Notes under the pieces: model-generated | Databases searched by the model: none | Seen by the model: only the letters and a program-made list of their open reading frames with translations | What the model was told of the DNA's origin: nothing | Origin: Hyphomonas polymorpha PS728 | Lineage (GTDB): Bacteria; Pseudomonadota; Alphaproteobacteria; Caulobacterales; Hyphomonadaceae | Reading direction: 5' to 3' | NCBI RefSeq assembly: GCF_000685315.1 | Contig: NZ_ARYM01000007.1 | Span: 121,995-185,994, forward strand | Length of the DNA stretch: 64,000 bases | Position numbers and translations under genes: made by a program | Shown: in pieces, positions 25,586 to 33,589 of the stretch | Position numbering within the stretch: position 1 is the stretch's first letter | How the letters are laid out: each line of letters begins with the position of its first letter

Positions 25586-27130
25586 ATGAGCAAAATTACC
25601 CGCAAGGACTTTCTCAACCTTTCAACAGCGCTGGTGGCAACCGCAGGGCTCAGTGCCTGCGCCACTTCCCAGACCGCCGCAGCAGCAGCGCCAACCACCA
25701 CGGCCGCCCCATCTTCCTCCGGCAAACTTCTGATCAGGAACGCTGATATTCTCACCATGAATGCTCAGCGCGAAGAGTTTACAGCGACCGACGTTCTCGT
25801 CGAGGGTGGCAAGATCACCGCCATCGGCAAGGGCCTGGTTGCCGCAGATGCTGAAGTCATCGATGCGGGCGGCATGATCCTTATGCCCGGCATGGTGGAC
25901 GGTCACCGTCACGTCTGGGAATGCATGGAAGCTGGAAGGCTCACCAAGTTTCACCCCGGTGAATACTCCAAATACCAACAATGGAAAATGCGCACCATCG
26001 TCAGCATGAATGCAGACGAGATGTATATCTCGGGCCTCATCGGTGGCCTTCTGGCGATTGATTCCGGCGTCACCACGATGCTCGACTATGCCCATGGCCA
26101 GATCAACCAGGAGATGGCGATTGCGGCCGCCAAAGGCCTGCAGGATTCGGGCGTTGGCGGGTTCTTTGCTTTCCAGCTGGGCGTTTCTTCCTCCTACAAG
26201 CCCGGCGACACGGTAGACCTTGCGCGCGCCGATTCCGAACGGATTGCGACAACCACCGAAGCACATTGGGCAATTGCGGACACTCTGCACAAGGAAGTCT
26301 TCAACGACCCGGACGCCCTGCTCCAGTTCGGCCTTTGCCCGGCTTCAGGGATGGGCAACGAGCTTGCTCTGATCAAGGAGGAATGGGAGCGCGCCCGCAG
26401 CTACGACCTACAGATTCTGGCTGCACATATTCACAAACCGGCGACCCCACACCCCGCCGGTTACATGGGCTATCGTGACTCCGGCATGCTGGATCTTGCA
26501 GATGCTGGCTTGCTGGGCCCGGACTACCACATCTCTCACGCCAACCGTCTGACGGATGACGAATTCCGGGTTCTTCGGGAGACTGGGGGTATGGTCTGCG
26601 CCACTGCCATGGGCGAATTTCCCTATATGACAGCAGCTTTCCGCGGGCCCTCCTGCCACGGCCGCGCCCGTGCCGCCGGGGTAGCCGCCGGCATCGGGAT
26701 CGACGTATCACTCGCTCTGACGCATGATTACTTCGAACATGTCCGCGCCGGTTTCTGGAACCTCTATCTGGAGCCTGCGGGCGTAAAAATCGCCAATTCC
26801 TACAAATCCTATGACGCGCTGGATTTTGCCACCAATACCGGCGCAAAAGCCGTTCGGCTCGATAAGGTCGTCGGCAGCATCGAAACAGGAAAGCGCGCAG
26901 ATTTTGTTCTTCTGAAGACAGATCGTCCGGGCTTTGGCCGTCTCGGTACGTTGGCAGACCGCGTGGTCACCTTCGCTGCACGCGAAGACATTGACAGCGT
27001 GTGGATCGCCGGCAAGGCACGCAAGCGCAATGGCGAAATGGTCGGGGTCGACCTGAAAGAGATCATGCAGAAAGTCTATGCAGCTCAGGATCGCTACGGT
27101 CCGCTGGCCGCCAGCATCAATTTCGTCTGA
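25586..27130 (+). CDS. Exported amidohydrolase family protein (first of tandem pair)
   Basis: The 514-residue protein starts with a Tat-like signal (TRKDFLNLSTAL) and a lipobox-like LSAC, so it is probably exported folded and possibly lipid-anchored. The metal-dependent hydrolase core shows DGHRHVWE (HxH metal ligands), AAHIHKP, ISHANRLTD and IGIDVSLALTHDYFEHV. This is the TRZ/ATZ-like amidohydrolase subgroup, which deaminates or dechlorinates N-heterocycles. The pattern IRNADILTMNAQREEFTATDVLVEGG is typical of the group's N-terminal beta domain. It follows the TonB receptor, which could import the substrate into the periplasm. The substrate is unknown. Confidence 0.88.
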   Translation: MSKITRKDFLNLSTALVATAGLSACATSQTAAAAAPTTTAAPSSSGKLLIRNADILTMNAQREEFTATDVLVEGGKITAIGKGLVAADAEVIDAGGMILMPGMVDGHRHVWECMEAGRLTKFHPGEYSKYQQWKMRTIVSMNADEMYISGLIGGLLAIDSGVTTMLDYAHGQINQEMAIAAAKGLQDSGVGGFFAFQLGVSSSYKPGDTVDLARADSERIATTTEAHWAIADTLHKEVFNDPDALLQFGLCPASGMGNELALIKEEWERARSYDLQILAAHIHKPATPHPAGYMGYRDSGMLDLADAGLLGPDYHISHANRLTDDEFRVLRETGGMVCATAMGEFPYMTAAFRGPSCHGRARAAGVAAGIGIDVSLALTHDYFEHVRAGFWNLYLEPAGVKIANSYKSYDALDFATNTGAKAVRLDKVVGSIETGKRADFVLLKTDRPGFGRLGTLADRVVTFAAREDIDSVWIAGKARKRNGEMVGVDLKEIMQKVYAAQDRYGPLAASINFV

Positions 27131-27212
27131 TTCCTCCTTTTCCGGTCCGGTTTGCTGTGCCCGCAAGCGCGATTGCGGCAAACCGGATTGGCCACCTGAA
27201 GGCTGGCGGCAT

Positions 27213-28688
27213 ATGAAACTTACCCGAAAAGACTTCCTCAAGCTCGCCGCGTCAACATCTGCGGTTTCCGTGGCCGGCTGCGCTACCGTCGGCGCAACTT
27301 CTGCCAATCGGACCCTTATCAGGGGCGCCGATATACTCTCGATGTCTGATCCTGATGCTGAGTATATGAATACCGATGTCCTGATCGAAAGCGGCATCAT
27401 CAAGGAAATCGGAAAAGGCCTCCCGGCTGATGGAGCAACAGTCATCAGTGCCAGAGGTATGATCCTCATGCCGGGCATGATTGATGGGCACCGTCATGTC
27501 TGGCAAACCCTGCTGAACGGAGCCCTCCCGAAAATTTCAAGGCGGTACGCCGAGTACGACCGTACCACAAACATGATCTACGCTCTGGCCTATGAGCCGG
27601 AGGATATGTTTATCGCGCAATTAATGGGCGGCCTCGCCTGCCTGGATTCTGGCGTCACCTCAGTGATCGACCAGATGCATGCCGCCAATGGTGATGCAAT
27701 GGAACAGGCGGCCGCACGTGGCCTGATGGCCTCGGGCGTGGCCGGCGTCTTTTGCTACCAGATGCGCAACGGCCCCTACTACACCGTAGGCGATACCTAT
27801 ACCCGCGAGAAAGCCCTGGCGGACCGCAACCAGCCACCTGATGAACGGCACTGGGCGACCGCCGAAAAAATCCGGGATCTTTACTTCGGCGGAAAGGACA
27901 AGGTTCTGCATTTCGGTATCGGGTTGTCTGGGTCCGTTGGTACACAGACCGTCGAGCAGGCAGCTCTTGAGTTCCAGCGCGCGCGATCCCTGTCCGCACG
28001 CACCTTGACCCAGCACATGAACCAGCGTCCGGGCGTGGAGCCCCCCATCCTGCGCGGAGTGGGGGACCTGCACGAAGCTGGTCTCCTCGGGCCGGATTAC
28101 CTGATTTCCCATGGCGTTGATGTCACGGACGAAGAACTCGTCTTTCTGCGTGAGGCGGGTTCGGGTGTTTGCTCAACCGTGATGGGCGAATTTCCCTATG
28201 CGAAGCCGTCCATTCATGGCCGCGCACACGAAGCGGGCGTCAACGTATCCATCGGTATCGACGTCTCCATCGCGCTGACCCATGATTATTTCGAGCATGT
28301 CCGGAGCGCCTACTGGAACCTGTTCCGGTCTGATCGCGGAGCAAACCTGGCCAAGACCCTGGACACGTTCGATGTGTTGGATTTTGCCACGCGTTCAGGC
28401 GCCCGCGCGATCGGCTTCGGGGATGAACTCGGCACCGTCGAGAAGGGAAAGCGCGCAGATCTTGTTCTGCTTAAAACGGACCGCCTGGGTTTCAGCAAAC
28501 TCGGATCGCTCGCCGACAGGGTCGTGACCAGTGCGACTCAAGCCGATGTCGACACTGTGCTCGTCGCCGGCAAGACCCTGAAATCTGGCGGAAAGCTCCT
28601 GAAGTTCAGCCAGACCTCGCTCGCAGCCGACGCGGCGGCCTCCAGGACGAATGTGCTCGAACGCGCGAGCAGAATTAATCTCCTGTGA
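27213..28688 (+). CDS. Exported amidohydrolase family protein (second of tandem pair)
   Basis: A 491-residue paralogue of the preceding enzyme: it has the same TRKDFLKLA Tat-like motif, a lipobox-like VAGC, DGHRHVWQ, and the IGIDVSIALTHDYFEHV segment. I start at the ATG at 27213 because the Tat signal begins there; the longer frame starts upstream inside the spacer. Differences cluster in the middle (FCYQMRNGPYYTVGDT, TLTQHMNQRP where its sister has AAHIHKP), so the two probably accept different substrates. The pair follows the STN receptor and likely shares its transcript. Confidence 0.88.
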   Translation: MKLTRKDFLKLAASTSAVSVAGCATVGATSANRTLIRGADILSMSDPDAEYMNTDVLIESGIIKEIGKGLPADGATVISARGMILMPGMIDGHRHVWQTLLNGALPKISRRYAEYDRTTNMIYALAYEPEDMFIAQLMGGLACLDSGVTSVIDQMHAANGDAMEQAAARGLMASGVAGVFCYQMRNGPYYTVGDTYTREKALADRNQPPDERHWATAEKIRDLYFGGKDKVLHFGIGLSGSVGTQTVEQAALEFQRARSLSARTLTQHMNQRPGVEPPILRGVGDLHEAGLLGPDYLISHGVDVTDEELVFLREAGSGVCSTVMGEFPYAKPSIHGRAHEAGVNVSIGIDVSIALTHDYFEHVRSAYWNLFRSDRGANLAKTLDTFDVLDFATRSGARAIGFGDELGTVEKGKRADLVLLKTDRLGFSKLGSLADRVVTSATQADVDTVLVAGKTLKSGGKLLKFSQTSLAADAAASRTNVLERASRINLL

Positions 28689-28795
28689 GGCGCGGTCGGG
28701 CGGATGCGACCTTAGTCCCCGCTGTTCGCGCCCGCCCGCACGCCAGACACCGAGAAGGCCACTCCATCAGATGATGGCTTCCTTCTATACCGGTC

Positions 28796-30178
28796 CTAAC
28801 CGGCGGCGGCCGCGCGGCGCGCCTCAAGCTGTGCAACAAGCTCTCGGTGGCGGGCATGGTCGAGCGTGTATCCGCGCAGAATAAGCAGGATGCCGACGGC
28901 GCCGGCCGCAGGGATGAGCGCCATGATGGCCTTCATGCCAAGCAGTGTTTCAGGAGACAGCGCCGCATTTGCCTGAAATCCGGCAACACCGAGCAGAGCG
29001 CCAAGCAGTACGGCATTGATGCCGGTGGCGGCTTTCTGGGCAAAGGTGGCGAAACCGAAGGTTTTCGCCTCGGCGCGCACCCCTGTTTTGACCTCTCCGT
29101 ACTCGACCGTATCCGGAAGCATGGCCCAGAACATGACGGCGAGAGACGATGAACCGGCCCCGATGACGAGGATCGAGCTGAAAGTGAGCCATAGCCAGTT
29201 CTGAAAGTTGACGAAGAACAACAGATATCCGGCAAGCGACACGAATGTGCCAAGCGCCAGCGAGAAGCGCTTGGAACTGAGCTTTGATATCCAGACCCAG
29301 AACGGCACAGTCAGCACTAGGAGGATTGCCGGCAAAACCAGCGCGATGACCGTCAACTCCGGGCGCTGCAGATCGTATTTGAAATGATAGAGCATATTCT
29401 TGCCGAACATGCCGAGGCAAACCGACCCCAGAATGATGATGCTGAAAACCCGGATGAGCGGCGGGTTTGCCAGGAACATCGGGAAGATGGATTTGAGGTC
29501 GCCGAGCAGGCTTTCCGACCGGGTGGGTACCGCTTCGGGCTCGCGCATCGAGAAGAAGCAGTAGAGCAATGCCAGCGTGGCCAATCCGCCGCTGATACAG
29601 GCAGAGACAAAATATGCCTGCGCTTCGCGCCCCTCGCCAAAGACCTGTACGACGACCGGGGTAAGAAATACCACTGCTAGGCCGCCCGTTGCCGCGCCCA
29701 CCATACGGAAGCCTGCAAGGACTGAACGTTCTCCGCCATCGCTTGTGAGGCGCGCCTGCAAAGAGTTGAAGGGCATGGAAACGACCGTATAGGCCGTACG
29801 CAGAAGAATGTGCGTAACGAGCGCCCACATCACCGGATCTATGGGCAGACTGCCGGGGCCGGAGAAGGCAAGCGGATAGGCAATACCGAAGGGCACAGCG
29901 CCAAAAAGCAGCCAGGGCCGGTACATCCCAAATCGTGACCGGGTGCGGTCCGCCAAGGCCGCGAAGACTGGATCGGTCACCGCGTCCCAGATCATGGCGA
30001 TCATATAGATCATACCGGCAATGGCTGGGGAAATGCCCAGCACATCGGTATAGAAATACATCAGGAACATGGCCGTTCCCTGCCAAACGAGCAGGAAGCC
30101 AAAATCCCCTACACCGAAGCCAATGCGAGCCTTCAGGGGAACCTGCCTGGCTTTTTGCGCCGCGCTGGCCTCAGTCAT
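28796..30178 (-). CDS. GPH-family sugar:cation symporter (MFS)
   Basis: This 460-residue protein has twelve predicted helices and the glycoside-pentoside-hexuronide (MelB-like) hallmarks: IGFGVGDFGFLLVWQGTAMFL at the N-terminus, AMIWDAVTDPVFAALADRTRSRFGMYRPW (quoted as WDAVTDPVFAALADRTRSRF), and GVRAEAKTFGFATFAQKAATG in the second half. GPH carriers import glycosides with Na+ or H+. The start overlaps the stop of the GH3 gene by four bases (ATGA), so hydrolase and carrier are translationally coupled. Confidence 0.92.
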   Translation of the reverse strand: MTEASAAQKARQVPLKARIGFGVGDFGFLLVWQGTAMFLMYFYTDVLGISPAIAGMIYMIAMIWDAVTDPVFAALADRTRSRFGMYRPWLLFGAVPFGIAYPLAFSGPGSLPIDPVMWALVTHILLRTAYTVVSMPFNSLQARLTSDGGERSVLAGFRMVGAATGGLAVVFLTPVVVQVFGEGREAQAYFVSACISGGLATLALLYCFFSMREPEAVPTRSESLLGDLKSIFPMFLANPPLIRVFSIIILGSVCLGMFGKNMLYHFKYDLQRPELTVIALVLPAILLVLTVPFWVWISKLSSKRFSLALGTFVSLAGYLLFFVNFQNWLWLTFSSILVIGAGSSSLAVMFWAMLPDTVEYGEVKTGVRAEAKTFGFATFAQKAATGINAVLLGALLGVAGFQANAALSPETLLGMKAIMALIPAAGAVGILLILRGYTLDHARHRELVAQLEARRAAAAG

Positions 30179-32643
30179 GACACGATCTCAAAACCAGCAT
30201 GAGCGCGCAGATCACGCGAAGAAAATCCGGCATGGGCAATGTAGCTGCCCGGAGTGACCGTCCAGGCGCCGCCATGCATGTCGAACCAGGCAAAATCCTC
30301 ACGGCCAAGCGAGAAGGCAATGCGGGCTGTTTCGCCCGGCTTCAGCGCGACCTTGCGGAAGGCGCGCAGCTGGCGCAGAGGCATCGCTTCCTGGGTGGCC
30401 CGGTCTTCTAGATATATCTGGACAGTTTCTGCCGCCTCCGCCGAACCTGTATTGGTCAGGTCCAGCGTGAGCTCGACTGCGGGACCGGAGGTCGCCGCCT
30501 TTGCCTGAAGATTGGCGATCTCGAACCGGGAATAGGTCAGTCCGTGCCCGAACGGAAACAAGACGTCCCGGCCGGCCTTGTCGTAATAACGATAACCGAC
30601 GAAAATTCCCTCGCCATACTCGGCGGACTTGTGACCCGGATAGAAAGGATAAGTGGGATTATCTTCATACCGATGGGGGAACGTGACAGGGAGTTTTCCC
30701 GAAGGAGACACCTTACCCGAGAGCAGATCTTCAAGGGCTGAGCCGCCCTCGCCTCCTGGCAGCCACATCTGCAGGATAGCCGGAACCTCACCCGCCCAGG
30801 GCATTTCCACCGGCGCGCCGGTGTTGACGATAACGGCTGTCTTTGGATTGGCGGCGAGCACATCACGGACAAGATCATCCTGCCCGGCAGACAGCTTCAT
30901 GCTGCGCCGGTCCTTCCCCTCGGTTTCGTCCGTTGTTCCGGAACCGACGAAAAGCAGGACCATGTCCGCCTCTTTTGCGGCGCGAAGGGCTGGCTCCCGG
31001 CTGGGCGCAGGCGCGCGCATGGAGACATTGAAGATGTTGAAGGCGCGGATAGCCCGCTCGGTCGGCTGGGAGTACCGCAGGCGAATGGGATAGGTTCGGC
31101 CTGCCTGGAGGCGCATGCGCGCTTCGCGGCGGTTGAGCGGCAGGATCATGAACAGAAGTTCGCGCTCGGAAGGCGTGCCCTCGCCGACCAAGACCTCGTT
31201 GCCGATGCTGAGCTCCACATCATCATTGGAATGGGAGATGACGAAATCATAGTCGCCATCCTGTTCCGGCCGGAAATAGCCTGTCCATTCGACAGAGAAG
31301 GAAAGATCGTCCTCCGTCTGCACTTTGCCACCGAAGCCGAGCTTGGAGAAATGCCAGTCGATTTCCTCATGCGCCACCTGCCCCGCGAAATCAGGCTTTG
31401 CATAATAGCGCGCCACAAGACCATGACGGGTAAACGTTTCGTCCGGCGACAGAAGACGCCAATCTATCTGCGGCGGCGCCGGTTCGTGATCGAGACCTCG
31501 TTCGAAGACGATCTCCACCCTGTCGCCAAGTGCGGCCTTGAGACCTTCCAGCGGGCTGACGATCCTGTCCGGGCTGACCTGCGAGCTGCCACCGCCCTGA
31601 ATGGCGGGCATATAGGCAGGCTGGCCAATAATGGCGAGGCGCTTCACATCCGGCGAAACGGGCAACAAGCCGCCCTCATTCTTCAGGAGCACCATGGACT
31701 GACGCGCCGCATCGCGGGCGCACGCGCGATGACGGTCGCTGGCCAACTCGCCTCTGCTGGACTTCGGATTCCCATCGAGAAGGCCGCAGCGAATGATAAG
31801 GCGCAGCAGCCGGCCTGCATGATCGTCGATGACCGCTTCGCTGACTTCCCCATTGCGCACAGCGTCCACGAGCTTGGCGCCGAAATGACGCGCGGGGCCG
31901 GGCATTTCCAGATCGAGTCCGCTGTTGGCAGCGTCAGCCGTGGTTTTCGTGGCGCCCCAGTCGGAAACGACCACGCCATCATAACCCCACTCGCCCTTGA
32001 GCACGTCTTCAAGCAGGAAAGAATTTTCGCAGGCAAAAACACCGTTCACCTTGTTGTAGGCGCCCATGACCGTCCACGGATTGGCGCGGCGGATGACAGG
32101 CTCATAAACAGCAAGATAAATTTCCCGCAGCGTGCGTTCCGACATATCGGAGCTTCCGCTCATGCGTTCGTGTTCCTGATTGTTGGCAGCATAATGCTTC
32201 AGCGATGTGCCGACCCCTTCGGACTGAACCCCGGCGACATAGGCGGTGGCGATTTCTGCGGCCAGGCGCGGATCTTCCGAATAGGTTTCGAAGTTACGCC
32301 CCCCCAGCGGCGTGCGCTGGATGTTCACGGCAGGCGCAAGCAGGACGTCCACATCATGCGCAATTGCCTCGCGCCCGATGGCGGCCCCAACTTCTCCGAT
32401 CAGCGTTTCGTTCCAGGTGGCCGCGAGCGCGACCCCCACGGGAAATACCGTTGCCGCCTCTGAGTTGACCGAACGCAGGCCCGTGGGGCCGTCGGATACA
32501 CGCAGGCTGGGAATACCCAAACGCTCAATGGCCGGCAGGGTCCAGAAGTCGCGGCCCGCCATCAGCGAAACCTTCTCTTCCACCGTCATCTCGCCCAACA
32601 GTGCCTTGATCCGTGCGTCAAGTTCCGGTGCTTGTGATGCCAT
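30175..32643 (-). CDS. Glycoside hydrolase family 3 protein with PA14 domain
   Basis: An 822-residue beta-glucosidase-like enzyme. Domains in order: GH3 TIM barrel with the nucleophile Asp228 in VVSDWG, the GH3 C-terminal domain, a PA14 insert at about residues 395-530 (GLVARYYAKPDFAG, WTGYFRPEQDGDYDFVISHS), and a fibronectin-III-like end. I start at 32643 where GGGAGG lies upstream; the longer frame reaches into the operator. There is no signal peptide, so the enzyme should act in the cytoplasm on glycosides brought in by the coupled GPH carrier. A divergent TetR gene probably controls it through the palindrome just upstream. Confidence 0.93.
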   Translation of the reverse strand: MASQAPELDARIKALLGEMTVEEKVSLMAGRDFWTLPAIERLGIPSLRVSDGPTGLRSVNSEAATVFPVGVALAATWNETLIGEVGAAIGREAIAHDVDVLLAPAVNIQRTPLGGRNFETYSEDPRLAAEIATAYVAGVQSEGVGTSLKHYAANNQEHERMSGSSDMSERTLREIYLAVYEPVIRRANPWTVMGAYNKVNGVFACENSFLLEDVLKGEWGYDGVVVSDWGATKTTADAANSGLDLEMPGPARHFGAKLVDAVRNGEVSEAVIDDHAGRLLRLIIRCGLLDGNPKSSRGELASDRHRACARDAARQSMVLLKNEGGLLPVSPDVKRLAIIGQPAYMPAIQGGGSSQVSPDRIVSPLEGLKAALGDRVEIVFERGLDHEPAPPQIDWRLLSPDETFTRHGLVARYYAKPDFAGQVAHEEIDWHFSKLGFGGKVQTEDDLSFSVEWTGYFRPEQDGDYDFVISHSNDDVELSIGNEVLVGEGTPSERELLFMILPLNRREARMRLQAGRTYPIRLRYSQPTERAIRAFNIFNVSMRAPAPSREPALRAAKEADMVLLFVGSGTTDETEGKDRRSMKLSAGQDDLVRDVLAANPKTAVIVNTGAPVEMPWAGEVPAILQMWLPGGEGGSALEDLLSGKVSPSGKLPVTFPHRYEDNPTYPFYPGHKSAEYGEGIFVGYRYYDKAGRDVLFPFGHGLTYSRFEIANLQAKAATSGPAVELTLDLTNTGSAEAAETVQIYLEDRATQEAMPLRQLRAFRKVALKPGETARIAFSLGREDFAWFDMHGGAWTVTPGSYIAHAGFSSRDLRAHAGFEIVS

Positions 32644-32664
32644 TGTCGCCTCCCAGGCAGGTTT

Positions 32665-32699
32665 TTTCCATATGACAACGTTGCTTTCCATATGGAAAG
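32665..32699. promoter_or_regulatory. Operator with palindrome CTTTCCATATGGAAAG
   Basis: A perfect 16-base palindrome at 32684-32699 has a second TTTCCATATG copy at 32665-32674, exactly 20 bases (two helical turns) apart. It lies 22-56 bases upstream of the GH3 ATG and between that gene and the divergent TetR gene. Similar sequences recur before the TonB receptor at 33590. This is the natural candidate site for the TetR protein. Confidence 0.7.
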
Positions 32700-32816
32700 T
32701 TTTTTCGCAATAGCCGAGCGGAAAGAAATCTCCGATAAGATGGCTTGAGTATTGTTGTATAAGGAATTCCCGATGTCTGCTGGAGCAAAAAGCCTGTCGA
32801 GCCGGCCAAGAAATCT

Positions 32817-33485
32817 TTGCGGACTCCCCAGCAAGCCCGCTCCGAGGAAAGCCGCGCGAGTATTCTGGACGCCGCGCGGAAGGCCTTTGCGGAAAAGGGG
32901 TTTGAAGCGGCCAATATCCGCGACATCGCCGCCGATGCCGGGGTAACGCATACGCTCATCCGCTACCATTTCGGCAGCAAGGAAGAGCTGTGGAAAGAGG
33001 TCGTTACCAACATGTTCCAGCGCCTGTCGCAGGAATTGCGGGAGGGCATGAAGTCTACCAAGGGCGCCTCTCCGCAGGATAATATGCGCAACTTCATGCG
33101 CCATTACATCCGCTACTGCGCGAACAATCCCGAACATGTTCGTATCATGATCATGGAGTCGGTTCAGGGCGGAAACCGCATCGACTGGATGATCGGCTAC
33201 ATTCGGGAAAGCCACAAGAATCAGGCCCCTTTCATGCGCCACCTCATGAAAGAAGGTGACGTTCCGGAAGTCTGGCTGGTGTCATTGTTCTATTCGATCT
33301 CTGCAATTTGCCAGATGCCGTTCGTGCTCGCCGAGTCGATCAAGGGCGTTTATGGCGTGAACATTCTTTCGGAAGAAGCCATTGAGGCGCACACGGACAC
33401 GGTGCTCGCCCTGCTTCTGCGCGACAAACCCAAAAGCCGGAAACACTGGCCCGCCCTGCCCGACTGGGCGAAAGGCAAAGCTTGA
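32817..33485 (+). CDS. TetR-family transcriptional regulator (5' end disturbed)
   Basis: The frame encodes an N-terminal helix-turn-helix (ASILDAARKAFAEKGFEAANIRDIAADAGVTHTLIRYHFGSKEEL, quoted as NIRDIAADAGVTHTLIRYHF) and a TetR C-terminal ligand-binding domain of about 150 residues. From TTG 32817 there is no ribosome binding site. An ATG at 32773 has a good AAGGA seven bases upstream and encodes MSAGAK, then falls out of frame at a run of five A (32787-32791); one more A would join it to KKPVEPAKKSLRTPQQ and the rest. I therefore think the true start is 32773 and that a one-base loss, sequence error or slippage separates it. The regulator lies between GH3 and TonB receptor genes whose upstream regions share palindromes. 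Confidence 0.85.
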   Translation: MRTPQQARSEESRASILDAARKAFAEKGFEAANIRDIAADAGVTHTLIRYHFGSKEELWKEVVTNMFQRLSQELREGMKSTKGASPQDNMRNFMRHYIRYCANNPEHVRIMIMESVQGGNRIDWMIGYIRESHKNQAPFMRHLMKEGDVPEVWLVSLFYSISAICQMPFVLAESIKGVYGVNILSEEAIEAHTDTVLALLLRDKPKSRKHWPALPDWAKGKA

Positions 33486-33521
33486 ATTCGATTTTCTAAA
33501 CGGAGTTATTAACCGCCCCCA

Positions 33522-33561
33522 TTGACAAACTTTCCATTTGTCGAAATTTTCCGGCCGGAAA
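33522..33561 (+). promoter_or_regulatory. Promoter with TetR-type operator before TonB receptor
   Basis: TTGACA at 33522-33527 is a good -35 box. TTTCCATTTG (33531-33540) lies in the spacer and differs by one base from TTTCCATATG at the GH3 operator. It is followed by a perfect 14-base palindrome TTTCCGGCCGGAAA (33548-33561). Binding there would cover the promoter of the receptor gene 28 bases downstream. The -10 box is weak. Confidence 0.6.
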
Positions 33562-33589
33562 GCCACCAGGCTTCCGGGAGGATAAATTC

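Noticed and set aside
31231..32463. Plus-strand frame of 410 codons
   Set aside because: Antisense to the GH3 gene; no ribosome site or domain.
32752..32946. Frame of 64 codons from ATG region at 32773
   Set aside because: Only its first residues look real; the rest is the out-of-frame reading of the TetR gene after the five-A run, so I treat it as part of that gene.
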